A DNA stretch of 64,000 nt from Actinobacillus succinogenes 130Z (GTDB lineage: Bacteria > Pseudomonadota > Gammaproteobacteria > Enterobacterales > Pasteurellaceae): positions 1,178,001 through 1,242,000 of the forward strand of contig NC_009655.1 of NCBI RefSeq assembly GCF_000017245.1. Reading direction: 5' to 3'. The notes under the pieces were generated by a model. The model was not told where the DNA came from. It did not search any database and saw nothing but the letters and a program-made list of their open reading frames with translations. The position numbers were made by a program, and so were the translations under genes. Numbering within the stretch: position 1 is the first letter of the stretch; every line of letters begins with the position of its first letter. Positions 1-11,887 of the stretch are shown piece after piece.

Positions 1-496
1 AACCGTAAACTACATAACCCGCCGCAACCTGTTTGTGTCCGGGCTGCATAAAATCTTCCAAGGTGACGGGCGTACCTACAGGACTAATACGGCGATAAAT
101 AGAGAAAATAGTTCCCACCGCTACGTTGACGTCGATATTGGATGAACCGTCCAGCGGATCGGTTAAAATAATATAACGTGCATTTCGTCCTCGTTCCGTA
201 TCAAAGGCGACAAAATCGTCTTCTTCTTCCGAAGCGAAACCGGCGACTTCTTCGCGAGCCATTAATGCGCGTTTAAAGGTATCGTTGGCAAAAACATCCA
301 ACTTCATTTGATTTTCGCCCTGTACGTTTTGGTTCCCGGCATAGCCTAAAATATCATTAGATAAACCGGCGCGGTTGATATCGCGGTGGATAATTTTTGC
401 AACTAGGCGGATGGATGACAAAATCCCGGTTAACGCCCCTTTAGCATTCGGATATTCGGCCTGTTTTTCAACGATAAATTCATCAAGTGTTTTCAT
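1..496 (-). CDS. fbp: Fructose-1,6-bisphosphatase class I (5' part; runs off the window)
   Basis: Hydrolyses fructose-1,6-bisphosphate to fructose-6-phosphate, the committed cytosolic step of gluconeogenesis. About 165 N-terminal residues are present, roughly half of the usual 330 or so; the rest lies before base 1. The protein starts [12 protein letters not shown]. It contains the metal-binding acidic run SEEEDD near residue 90 and the signature [10 protein letters not shown] near residues 113-122, which holds the metal- and phosphate-binding residues of class I enzymes. The ATG at 496 is preceded by AAGGAA at a normal distance. It is transcribed away from mpl. A CRP-like palindrome in the shared upstream region would fit catabolite control, but that is inference. 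Identity is secure from the motifs. Confidence 0.95.
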   Translation of the reverse strand, partial: MKTLDEFIVEKQAEYPNAKGALTGILSSIRLVAKIIHRDINRAGLSNDILGYAGNQNVQGENQMKLDVFANDTFKRALMAREEVAGFASEEEDDFVAFDTERGRNARYIILTDPLDGSSNIDVNVAVGTIFSIYRRISPVGTPVTLEDFMQPGHKQVAAGYVVYG

Positions 497-690
497 TTTG
501 TATTCCTTATAAACAATAAAAAAATAAAGGGACAAAGATAAAAAGATAAACGGGGATGTTCCTCCCTTAATTATTAAGGGCATTAATTCTAAAAAATAAT
601 TCATTTTTTGACCGCAGTTTTTACGGTGGACGCCGTCAATGAGTTGAATTATGATAAGCCATACAAGATTATTGTAAATAATAAAGCTTT

Positions 691-716
691 AACAATGAGA
701 TGCAGATCACATTTTT
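691..716. promoter_or_regulatory. Candidate CRP (cAMP receptor protein) site between fbp and mpl
   Basis: The core TGAGA-N6-TCACA (696-711) differs by one base from the CRP consensus TGTGA-N6-TCACA and is flanked by A/T-rich arms. It is centred about 48 bp before the mpl start and about 208 bp before the fbp start. A gluconeogenic gene such as fbp would be a sensible CRP target. Which gene it serves cannot be told from sequence. The remainder of the 255-bp gap (497-751) is AT-rich with no gene seen. Confidence 0.4.
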
Positions 717-751
717 TGTACTGTAATTATTAAAAATAAAAGAGTTAACGA

Positions 752-2122
752 ATGACACAAAAACATATTCATATTTTAGGCGTGTGCGGAACGTTTATGG
801 GCGGCGTTGCCATCATAGCCAAACAATTGGGGTATCATGTAACAGGATCGGATATTAATGTTTACCCGCCCATGTCCACCTTTTTAGAGCAACACGGTAT
901 TGAAATTATTCCGAATTTTGACGTAGAACAGCTACAACCCGTTCCGGATATGATTTTGGTCGGAAACGCAATGAAACGCGGTAATCCGTGCATTGAATAT
1001 ATGCTGGAAAATCAACTGCCGTTCACTTCGGGCCCTCAATGGCTGCATGATAATTTATTGCGTAACCGTTGGGTATTCGCCGTGTCGGGCACCCACGGAA
1101 AGACCACTACAACGGGTATGCTGAGTTGGATTTTGGATCAAAACGGATTGAAGCCCGGTTTTCTGATTGGTGGTATTTCGGGAAATTTTGGCGTTTCCTC
1201 ACGTTTAGGCGACAGTCAGTATTTTGTTATTGAAGCGGATGAGTACGACACTGCATTTTTTGATAAACGCTCTAAGTTCGTGCATTACAACCCGAAGACC
1301 TTAATTATTAATAATATCGGTTTTGATCACGCGGATATTTTTGATGATCTCAAAGCTATTCAACGACAATTTCATCATATGATACGCACCATGCCGCAAA
1401 GCGGGCTTGTACTTTCTACCGCAGCGGAAAGCAGCGCAAAAGAAACCTTGGCGATGGGATGCTGGTCGGCCCAACAATTTATCGGTAAAGAGCAGGAATG
1501 GTATGCGGAACGTATTACTAATGATTGCTCACAATTTGCCGTTTTCCATCACGGAGAAAAAATTACTGAGGTAACATGGAATATTGTTGGACAACATAAT
1601 ATGCACAACGCATTGATGGCGATTGCGGCAGCACATCATGCCGGTATTGCTATTGAAGATTCCGCTAAAGCACTGACAACTTTCGTTAATGCTAAACGTC
1701 GCTTAGAAGTAAAAGGCGAAGTGAAGGGTATTACTGTTTATGACGACTTTGCCCACCATCCTACCGAAATTCAGGCAACATTAACGGCTCTTCGTGATAA
1801 GATCGGTGGCGGAGTTCGCATTTTAGCCGTATTGGAACCACGTTCGAATACAATGAAAATGGGGCATCATAAAGATGAAATCGCACCGGCATTAGTCCGA
1901 GCGGATCATGTTTATCTGCTACAACCGGACAATATCCCATGGGAAGTAGTGGATATTGCTAATAATTGTATTCAACCGGCAAGCTGTACGGCGGATTTAG
2001 ATAAATTAGTGGATATGATTGTCGCAGAGGCAAACCCAAGCGATCATATTCTCGTGATGTCAAATGGTAGTTTTGGTGGTATTCACCAAAAACTACTGGC
2101 TAAGTTGGCGCAAAAGTCATGA
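752..2122 (+). CDS. mpl: UDP-N-acetylmuramate:L-alanyl-gamma-D-glutamyl-meso-diaminopimelate ligase (murein peptide recycling)
   Basis: Cytoplasmic Mur-ligase-family enzyme that attaches recycled tripeptide (L-Ala-gamma-D-Glu-meso-DAP) to UDP-MurNAc, bypassing MurC/D/E. At 456 residues it is the usual length for Mpl. The N-terminal Rossmann-like domain starts IHILGVCGTFMGG. The central ATPase has the Mur P-loop GTHGKTTT at 113-120, then the EADEYDTAFFD motif. The C-terminal domain has YDDFAHHPTEI and LEPRSNTMKMG. The Mpl-type GTFMGG start, rather than the MurC-type one, separates it from MurC. The gene stands alone between fbp and the rrn operon and ends at an inverted pair of uptake signals. 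The ATG at 752 follows AAAGAG. Confidence 0.95.
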   Translation: MTQKHIHILGVCGTFMGGVAIIAKQLGYHVTGSDINVYPPMSTFLEQHGIEIIPNFDVEQLQPVPDMILVGNAMKRGNPCIEYMLENQLPFTSGPQWLHDNLLRNRWVFAVSGTHGKTTTTGMLSWILDQNGLKPGFLIGGISGNFGVSSRLGDSQYFVIEADEYDTAFFDKRSKFVHYNPKTLIINNIGFDHADIFDDLKAIQRQFHHMIRTMPQSGLVLSTAAESSAKETLAMGCWSAQQFIGKEQEWYAERITNDCSQFAVFHHGEKITEVTWNIVGQHNMHNALMAIAAAHHAGIAIEDSAKALTTFVNAKRRLEVKGEVKGITVYDDFAHHPTEIQATLTALRDKIGGGVRILAVLEPRSNTMKMGHHKDEIAPALVRADHVYLLQPDNIPWEVVDIANNCIQPASCTADLDKLVDMIVAEANPSDHILVMSNGSFGGIHQKLLAKLAQKS

Positions 2123-2129
2123 TATTTTG

Positions 2130-2183
2130 ACCGCACTTTTGAAGTGCAAAGTATTTGTGGGAGCAGATTGCACAAAGTGCGGT
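2130..2183. terminator. Inverted uptake-signal pair downstream of mpl (possible terminator)
   Basis: ACCGCACTT (2130-2138) and AAGTGCGGT (2175-2183) are inverted copies of the Pasteurellaceae uptake signal. The first also forms a tight hairpin with AAGTGC at 2142-2147. A T-rich stretch follows the second copy. Position after the mpl stop and before the rrn promoter suits termination. The 36-base loop makes it weaker than the other signal-pair terminators in this window. Confidence 0.5.
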
Positions 2184-2263
2184 CAATTTTTGCAGAATTT
2201 TTAACGGTTTTGACTAATTTGTAAACGAACGAAAAATATTTTGAACTTTTTGCTAAAAACCCC

Positions 2264-2291
2264 TTGCAAAGGATTCTAAAAGCCCTATAAT
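2264..2291 (+). promoter_or_regulatory. rrn operon promoter (-35 TTGCAA, -10 TATAAT)
   Basis: TTGCAA (2264-2269), a 16-bp spacer and a perfect TATAAT (2286-2291) are followed by the GC-rich discriminator ACGCCCC. A 16-bp spacer and GC-rich discriminator are features of stringently controlled rRNA promoters in gammaproteobacteria. Transcription should start near 2298-2300, right at the foot of the leader stem. The 366-bp gap from mpl to 16S holds this promoter, the leader stem and boxA. Confidence 0.85.
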
Positions 2292-2300
2292 ACGCCCCAC

Positions 2301-2349
2301 ACAACGACGCGCCGTTGTGAAGAAGTCAAATCAAGCGGTGCGTCGTTGT
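2301..2349 (+). promoter_or_regulatory. rrn leader stem with a competing internal hairpin (boxB-like)
   Basis: ACAACGACGC (2301-2310) pairs perfectly with GCGTCGTTGT (2340-2349). The same 5' arm can instead form a smaller hairpin, ACAACG (2301-2306) with CGTTGT (2313-2318). This sits directly before boxA, where the boxB-like element of rRNA antitermination leaders is found. The two folds exclude each other. Confidence 0.6.
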
Positions 2350-2353
2350 TTTT

Positions 2354-2365
2354 TGCTCTTTAACA
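2354..2365 (+). promoter_or_regulatory. rRNA leader boxA antitermination element
   Basis: TGCTCTTTAACA matches the conserved boxA bound by NusB/NusE (S10) in E. coli-type rRNA antitermination complexes. It lies about 55 nt into the predicted transcript and 124 nt before 16S. A related element recurs before 23S. Confidence 0.85.
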
Positions 2366-2488
2366 ATTTATCAGACAATCTGTGTGGGCACCGGAAAGAT
2401 TCGTTTAGAAAAAATAAATGAAGACTTAAGGTGCTGACCGAAGTTAATACATTAATGAATGTCAGTATATTGAGCGAAAAAACTTTTT

Positions 2489-4032
<1,544 letters not shown>

Positions 4033-4182
4033 CTAAAGAACGGATTACCGGTGTTCACACAGATTGTTTGATGAAAAGTAGAGAGAAAAGACCGCACTTT
4101 TGGTTGCTTACTAGGTCGAGCGACGAGATGAGAATCGAAGAAACGGAAGTGCAAGACAACAAAGAGATTATCTTTAGCTGTT

Positions 4183-4258
4183 GTCCCCATCGTCTAGAGG
4201 CCTAGGACATCGCCCTTTCACGGCGGTAACCGGGGTTCGAATCCCCGTGGGGACGCCA
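4183..4258 (+). tRNA. tRNA-Glu (anticodon TTC) in the 16S-23S spacer
   Basis: A 76-nt cloverleaf with encoded CCA, near-identical to E. coli tRNA-Glu. The anticodon loop is CTTTCAC with TTC at 4217-4219, and the T-arm is GGTTCGAATCC. It is the only tRNA in this spacer, so this is the Glu-type rather than the Ile/Ala-type rrn operon. Confidence 0.97.
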
Positions 4259-4301
4259 ATTAAAGATGATTTCGTCTAACGCAAGTTAGGGTTTATCTTA
4301 T

Positions 4302-4311
4302 TGTTCTTTAA
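4302..4311 (+). promoter_or_regulatory. Spacer boxA-like element before 23S
   Basis: TGTTCTTTAA resembles the leader boxA (TGCTCTTTAACA). It lies between tRNA-Glu and 23S, where gammaproteobacterial rrn operons carry a second boxA to renew antitermination. Confidence 0.65.
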
Positions 4312-4475
4312 AAAATTGGAAACAAGCTGAAAAACTGAAGAGATTTTCGAAAGAAAGTCTGAGTAGTAAAAATCTTGACTGAACAAAAGCAGTCAAGTGT
4401 TTAGTTTAAAAAACCGACTTCAAATTGAAGGCACTTTCTTGCAAAAGACAGTAAAGAGAACATTTGAGGTTGTAT

Positions 4476-7474
<2,999 letters not shown>

Positions 7475-7574
7475 ACAACGCTCAAATGTTTTCGGCTTGT
7501 TTCGAATTTTAAAGGAAGCGGCGCGGGCTATCGAGAGGTAGAGGCGTTGCGGATAAGCGGAGAACAACAGAATT

Positions 7575-7694
7575 ATCTTGGCGGCGACAGTGCGGTGGTC
7601 CCACCTGACCCCATGCCGAACTCAGAAGTGAAACGCCGTAATGCCGATGGTAGTGTGGGATATTCCCATGTGAGAGTAGGGCACCGCCAGGTAG
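7575..7694 (+). rRNA. rrf: 5S ribosomal RNA
   Basis: A 120-nt 5S gene containing the conserved CCCACCTGACCCCATGCCG and CCGAACTCAGAAGTGAAACG blocks. The ends pair: CTTGGCGG (7577-7584) with CCGCCAGG (7684-7691). It is the last gene of the rrn operon, about 100 bp after 23S and just before a strong terminator. Confidence 0.97.
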
Positions 7695-7702
7695 CGATAA
7701 AG

Positions 7703-7743
7703 AAACCCCGGTTCAGAAATGAGCCGGGGTTTTTGGGTTTTTT
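7703..7743 (+). terminator. Rho-independent terminator of the rrn operon
   Basis: GC-rich stem AAACCCCGG...CCGGGGTTT with a short loop, followed by TTTTTGGGTTTTTT. It lies 8 bp after 5S. Confidence 0.92.
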
Positions 7744-7839
7744 ATAATACGGAACGCATCGCTTGTTGAAAAATAGCGTGACAGTTTTTTCTTAAAACGC
7801 TCTAAGAATTTAACGTGAATAATAGCGAGTCTCTTTATA

Positions 7840-9042
7840 TCAAGGATAACAATTTTTTATTTTCTCGACGGCTGAAATTCTCTGACGGGTTAATTCATTT
7901 CGGATTTCTGTTTTTTTAAATCCCGCACTCACAATATTTTTAACATCAATTGTCATTGCTTTTTGATATAACCCCAAAAGGTAACTTTTTTGCGGGTAGG
8001 TCGGTTGGTTTTTTGATTGCGCACTATAATGTGCAGCGCAAACGATAAGTAATTCTAAAAAGCGTTGTGGTTTTCGCCATACGTCCCATTTATTAAATAG
8101 GTCTATAATAGTGTGTGATTTAAGATTGAATGCATTATGAATATATATATGATATTTACCCGCTAATATTGCAAGTTCTTTATGATAAGCCGGGACCTTT
8201 AATTTCTCAAATAAACACGGAGTAATATTTTTTTGATGGTTGTCTTGCTCCTGCTGTTTTTGAGTCATGTGCGAAGGGTTAACGTAAATGATGCCAAGAA
8301 AAATTGTAGCGAAACATACCGCACTTTTATTGCAGTCCATATTTTTTATTAAGCTTACGGCATTTTTTAATGCGGTCATAGCATATTGAAAATTTTCAAC
8401 TGATATAGTTGCAAGTTCCGGCATGAGTGCAGGTAGAGCATCAATTTTAAGCAATGTCTGAAAGTAGATTTCAGGATTTTCTGTCATTAATGCTTTTTCA
8501 GTTTCCAGCCAGACACGTTCTGCCGTTAAATGCTGTAATTCCCCCTGAGTAGATAATTTCTTCATTAATTCAAGCGTTTCGGGGGCAATAGCAAATCCTA
8601 AATGATAAAATTTAGCGGCAAATCGAGCAACTCGTAAAACCCGCAATGGATCTTCCTCAAACGATGGGGATATGTGGCGTAAGAGGCGGTTGTTTAGATC
8701 CTCAATGCCATGATAAGGATCATATAACTTACCGTTTTTATCCTGTGCAATAGCATTAATTGTCAAATCACGCCGGATTAAGTCATCTTCCAAGGTTATA
8801 TCAGGAGAAAAGTCGCAGATAAATCCGGTATACCCTGAACCTGATTTTTTCTCAGTACGAGCTAATGCATATTCTTCGTGGGTTTCCGGATGAATAAAAA
8901 CGGGGAAATCTTTGCCGACCTGTAAATAGCCGAGTGAAAGAAGTTCATCAGGTGTTGAGCCCACAACAAGCCAGTCTCGATCTTTAACCGGTAGATGAAG
9001 TAATTGGTCGCGTACGGCGCCACCGACTAAATAGATGTTCAT
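7840..9042 (-). CDS. cca: CCA-adding tRNA nucleotidyltransferase
   Basis: Adds or repairs the 3'-terminal CCA of tRNAs (class II nucleotidyltransferase). It is 400 residues. The start MNIYLVGGAVRDQLL carries the G-G-x-V-R-D nucleotide site. It is followed by DRDWLVVG (metal-binding DxD), RRDLTINAIA, and the template motif EEDPLRVLRVARFAAKF. In E. coli the C-terminal half is an HD-type phosphohydrolase with a CHDLGK motif. Here the equivalent stretch (CFATIFLGI, near residue 245) lacks the His-Asp pair, so the repair phosphatase activity is probably lost. It lies just downstream of the ygiM-like gene on the same strand, a neighbour in E. coli too. A weak hairpin separates them. Confidence 0.95.
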   Translation of the reverse strand: MNIYLVGGAVRDQLLHLPVKDRDWLVVGSTPDELLSLGYLQVGKDFPVFIHPETHEEYALARTEKKSGSGYTGFICDFSPDITLEDDLIRRDLTINAIAQDKNGKLYDPYHGIEDLNNRLLRHISPSFEEDPLRVLRVARFAAKFYHLGFAIAPETLELMKKLSTQGELQHLTAERVWLETEKALMTENPEIYFQTLLKIDALPALMPELATISVENFQYAMTALKNAVSLIKNMDCNKSAVCFATIFLGIIYVNPSHMTQKQQEQDNHQKNITPCLFEKLKVPAYHKELAILAGKYHIYIHNAFNLKSHTIIDLFNKWDVWRKPQRFLELLIVCAAHYSAQSKNQPTYPQKSYLLGLYQKAMTIDVKNIVSAGFKKTEIRNELTRQRISAVEKIKNCYP

Positions 9043-9064
9043 ATATTTTTCCGAAATAAAAAGA

Positions 9065-9082
9065 ATGGGTATTATTGCCCAT
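9065..9082 (-). terminator. Weak hairpin between ygiM-like gene and cca
   Basis: On the minus strand ATGGG and CCCAT (8-base loop) are followed by TTCTTTTT, just past the ygiM-like stop and 23 bp before the cca start. The 5-bp stem suggests partial attenuation at most. Confidence 0.4.
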
Positions 9083-9094
9083 CTCTATTTTATT

Positions 9095-9706
9095 CTAAGA
9101 CCAGCCATCGTTACGACGACGTTTCGGCATAATTACCGGAATGATTAATCCAAGTAATAAGCCGACGCCTAAAACCGAACCACCGTAAATAAACCACTGA
9201 ATGGCAATTTCTCTCTTACCCGCATCAAGCAAGGCCTCTAAATCACGATTTTTGTTTTTAGTAATTTCTAATTCGCGTTTAAGTTGTGAGTTTTCTTCTA
9301 ATAATTGGCTGCTTTTTTGATTACTGTCATCACTGCGGCGTTTCATTTCTTCTGTGCGTTGTTGCCAATCAGAATCAATTCGGTTTAGCTTAGTCGTTAA
9401 TTCTTGTATTTGAGCTTTAAGTTTTGGGTTTTCATCTTTACTGCTTGGTGATGAAGTTAGTTCACTGTTTAAAATCCAGGCTTCACGGTTCCGACTGTCT
9501 CGAATCAGACTATATTTTTCTTGGCGGTTAAGTACGGTCACTTGTTCACCGGCTTGGATTGCACCTGCAATTTTAAAATTATCTCCTGCACCTTTGCGTA
9601 GATAGGTGTTCAAATTTTCCGTCACATATTGTGTTTCCGCATGTGCTAATGAAATACCGCCGAGAATAATCAACGAAGATAATGTAGCTCTAATCATTTT
9701 TAGCAT
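9095..9706 (-). CDS. ygiM: SH3-domain membrane protein of the YgiM family
   Basis: Likely inner-membrane-anchored periplasmic protein of unknown exact role. I place the start at the second methionine (MLKMIRATL, 9706), which has AAAGGGA upstream; a 13-residue longer reading lacks support. Order: signal peptide ending HAETQ, bacterial SH3 domain (about residues 24-85, with LNTYLRKGAGDNFKIAG and W-I-L-N), a charged coiled coil (about 95-165), one transmembrane segment (WFIYGGSVLGVGLLLGLIIP), and a basic tail KRRRNDGWS. SH3 domains of this kind often bind cell-wall peptides. In E. coli ygiM lies beside cca and ygiF; here pit and its partner sit between ygiM and the ygiF-like gene. Confidence 0.85.
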   Translation of the reverse strand: MLKMIRATLSSLIILGGISLAHAETQYVTENLNTYLRKGAGDNFKIAGAIQAGEQVTVLNRQEKYSLIRDSRNREAWILNSELTSSPSSKDENPKLKAQIQELTTKLNRIDSDWQQRTEEMKRRSDDSNQKSSQLLEENSQLKRELEITKNKNRDLEALLDAGKREIAIQWFIYGGSVLGVGLLLGLIIPVIMPKRRRNDGWS

Positions 9707-9769
9707 AGTGTGTATCCCTTTACTTAAAAAATAAAAATGCGGCAAATTTTGACCGCACTTTGATAAAAA

Positions 9770-11038
9770 TTAACGAAAAATTACATTAAGGAGACTATAA
9801 ATAATAATCGCGAAGAATGCGCCTGCCGGCAATGTCACAATCCATGAAGCAATGATATTGCGAATGACATTCATATTTAATGCGGCAATACCGCGCGCCA
9901 TGCCAATTCCTAATACCGCGCCGACCAAGGTCTGCGTCGTCGAAATAGGTAAACCTGTACCAGAGGCTACCACAACCGTTGCCGCCGTGGCAAATTGAGC
10001 GGCAAATCCCCGGCTTGGTGTTAAATCCGTAATTCCCGTACCGATTGTCGCCATAACTTTATAGCCCATAATGATTAACCCGCAAGCAATACCCAGTGCG
10101 CCAAGCGGTAGAACCCACCATACCATTGGGGCCGAAGCCGCTATATCTCCGCCGCTTTCTACGATAGTCACTACGGCGGCCAAAGGACCGATTGCATTGG
10201 CAACATCGTTTGAACCGTGTGCAAATGCCATTGCGCAGGCTGTCATTAACATTAAGATGCTGAAGACTAATTCTACTCCGCCAAAGACTCCTTTACGTGC
10301 TTTTTTTATAAATTTTTTACTACGGAAGTAGAAAAAGCTGACAATAGTAGAAATACCACTTAGTGCCAGCGAAATTAGCACGGTTTCACCGGTGTCGAGG
10401 GTTAAGCCGATATGTTTTAACCCTTTGGCAACGGTTACAATAACTAAAATAAATACCGTTAATCCCATGAAATACGGACCAAACTTTTGCGCATTGCGTA
10501 AGGGATGCTCCGTATCAAAAATTAATTTTTGAATAACAAAGAAGATACCGTAGGCTAATACACCTGCAATAAACGGTGTAATAAACCAGCTTCCTACAAT
10601 ACCGAAAATTGCTCCCCATTTTACAGCGCCCGCCCCCTCAGTAATACAGGCAAAACCGATAATCGCACCTACAATAGAATGAGTGGTTGAAACCGGCCAA
10701 CCCCAGCGTGAAGCGATCAAAAGCCAAGAACCGGAAGCGAATAATGCGGACATCATTCCGAGAACTAGCACATCAGGATTGTCTACAAAATCCATCGGGC
10801 TGATAATACCGCTTTTAATCGTTTCGGTTACCTCGCCACCCGCTAAATAAGCACCGGCACATTCAAAAATTAATGCGATAATAATCGCTTGTTTGGCTGT
10901 GATCGTACCGGAACCTACGGAGGTTCCCATTGCGTTCGATACGTCATTCGCACCTACGCCGAATGCCATAAAAAAAGCAAATAACGCCGTTAGCAGAATG
11001 AGTAAGGAACCGTATTCTTGTAATGTTTCCATAATCAT
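9770..11038 (-). CDS. pit: Inorganic phosphate transporter, PiT family
   Basis: Integral membrane low-affinity phosphate permease driven by cation symport. At 422 residues with about ten hydrophobic segments it has the PiT-family inverted repeat: GANDVSNAMGTSVGSG (near residue 28) and GSNDVANAIGPLAAV (near 275), the conserved GxND signatures. Two starts are possible. ATG at 11038 sits only 3 nt after AGGAAG, while ATG at 11032 has a better 9-nt spacing, so the true start may be two codons later. It follows the DUF47 gene by 14 bp and is surely co-transcribed with it. That pairing is typical of bacterial PiT transporters and suggests the DUF47 protein modulates transport. Confidence 0.93.
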   Translation of the reverse strand: MIMETLQEYGSLLILLTALFAFFMAFGVGANDVSNAMGTSVGSGTITAKQAIIIALIFECAGAYLAGGEVTETIKSGIISPMDFVDNPDVLVLGMMSALFASGSWLLIASRWGWPVSTTHSIVGAIIGFACITEGAGAVKWGAIFGIVGSWFITPFIAGVLAYGIFFVIQKLIFDTEHPLRNAQKFGPYFMGLTVFILVIVTVAKGLKHIGLTLDTGETVLISLALSGISTIVSFFYFRSKKFIKKARKGVFGGVELVFSILMLMTACAMAFAHGSNDVANAIGPLAAVVTIVESGGDIAASAPMVWWVLPLGALGIACGLIIMGYKVMATIGTGITDLTPSRGFAAQFATAATVVVASGTGLPISTTQTLVGAVLGIGMARGIAALNMNVIRNIIASWIVTLPAGAFFAIIIYSLLNVIFR

Positions 11039-11052
11039 GAACTTCCTATAAA

Positions 11053-11733
11053 TTATGAACGTGCCAGCATTAATTCGATGCGAGACCCCACGCGTTGCGC
11101 TTGGTCAGCCAGCACACCTATCCATTCAAAAATTTTATATAAAAACATGACGTCGATAGGGTTATAATTCTGCTCAATATCGCGTAACATTTTACGTAGT
11201 TTGATTTGCATTTGATCCGTGTCGTCTTCGATGGAATCCAATTCATTGATCATATTATTGACGAAATTTAATTCGCGTCCTCGGAAACCGGTTTCCAGCA
11301 GTTCGTCCATTTCATCGATAACCCGGTGAGCCTGTACGGTCGCATCTAATGCGCGACAGATAAATACCATAAAGTCATTTTGCAATAGGGTGGGAATGGG
11401 AAATTGACGTCCTACCATCCGTCCGGCAATATCTTTCGCCAAGTTCGCAAGTTTATCTTGTTGTGTGACTAATTCTAGCAAGTCAGTGCGATCAATCGGC
11501 AAAAATAAACCGCGAGGCAGTTTTAAACGAATTTCCCGTTTCAGCGTATCTGCTTGGCGTTCCGCCTCCGAAATTTGTACGCGAAGAGCTTCCGCTTTAA
11601 CCCAATCCCCCTGGAATGTCGCTTCCACAAATTCTACGAGCATACTGCAACACTCAGTCACTTTATCGGAATGGCGTTGTAATGGTTTTAACGGTGAATG
11701 GGCAAACAACCCTAAAATGTTGTTCATTGCCAT
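11053..11733 (-). CDS. DUF47 / TIGR00153 PhoU-like protein, partner of Pit
   Basis: Cytoplasmic, almost entirely helical 226-residue protein of the DUF47 (TIGR00153) family, a distant PhoU relative. It has long amphipathic helices with regularly spaced acidic residues (EAERQADTLKREIRLKLPRG, ELDSIEDDTDQMQIKLRK). The LPRGLFLPIDRTD segment is characteristic of the family. PhoU-like proteins bind metals and regulate phosphate uptake. The gene is first in a two-gene unit with pit, so a role in controlling that permease is likely but inferred. The start ATG at 11733 follows AGGAG by 5 nt. Confidence 0.85.
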   Translation of the reverse strand: MAMNNILGLFAHSPLKPLQRHSDKVTECCSMLVEFVEATFQGDWVKAEALRVQISEAERQADTLKREIRLKLPRGLFLPIDRTDLLELVTQQDKLANLAKDIAGRMVGRQFPIPTLLQNDFMVFICRALDATVQAHRVIDEMDELLETGFRGRELNFVNNMINELDSIEDDTDQMQIKLRKMLRDIEQNYNPIDVMFLYKIFEWIGVLADQAQRVGSRIELMLARS

Positions 11734-11887
11734 AGAGACTCCTGAATTAAGCCGAGTTAATCAAATTTTGGGTGCATATTACCCGATATGAAGTAAAAAT
11801 TCACGGTTTAAATGTATAATAGCGAGAAGAATTCGTATAATTTGTCCCAAAGAGCGGTCAAATTTTTTGATGATTAAGGAATTTGTT

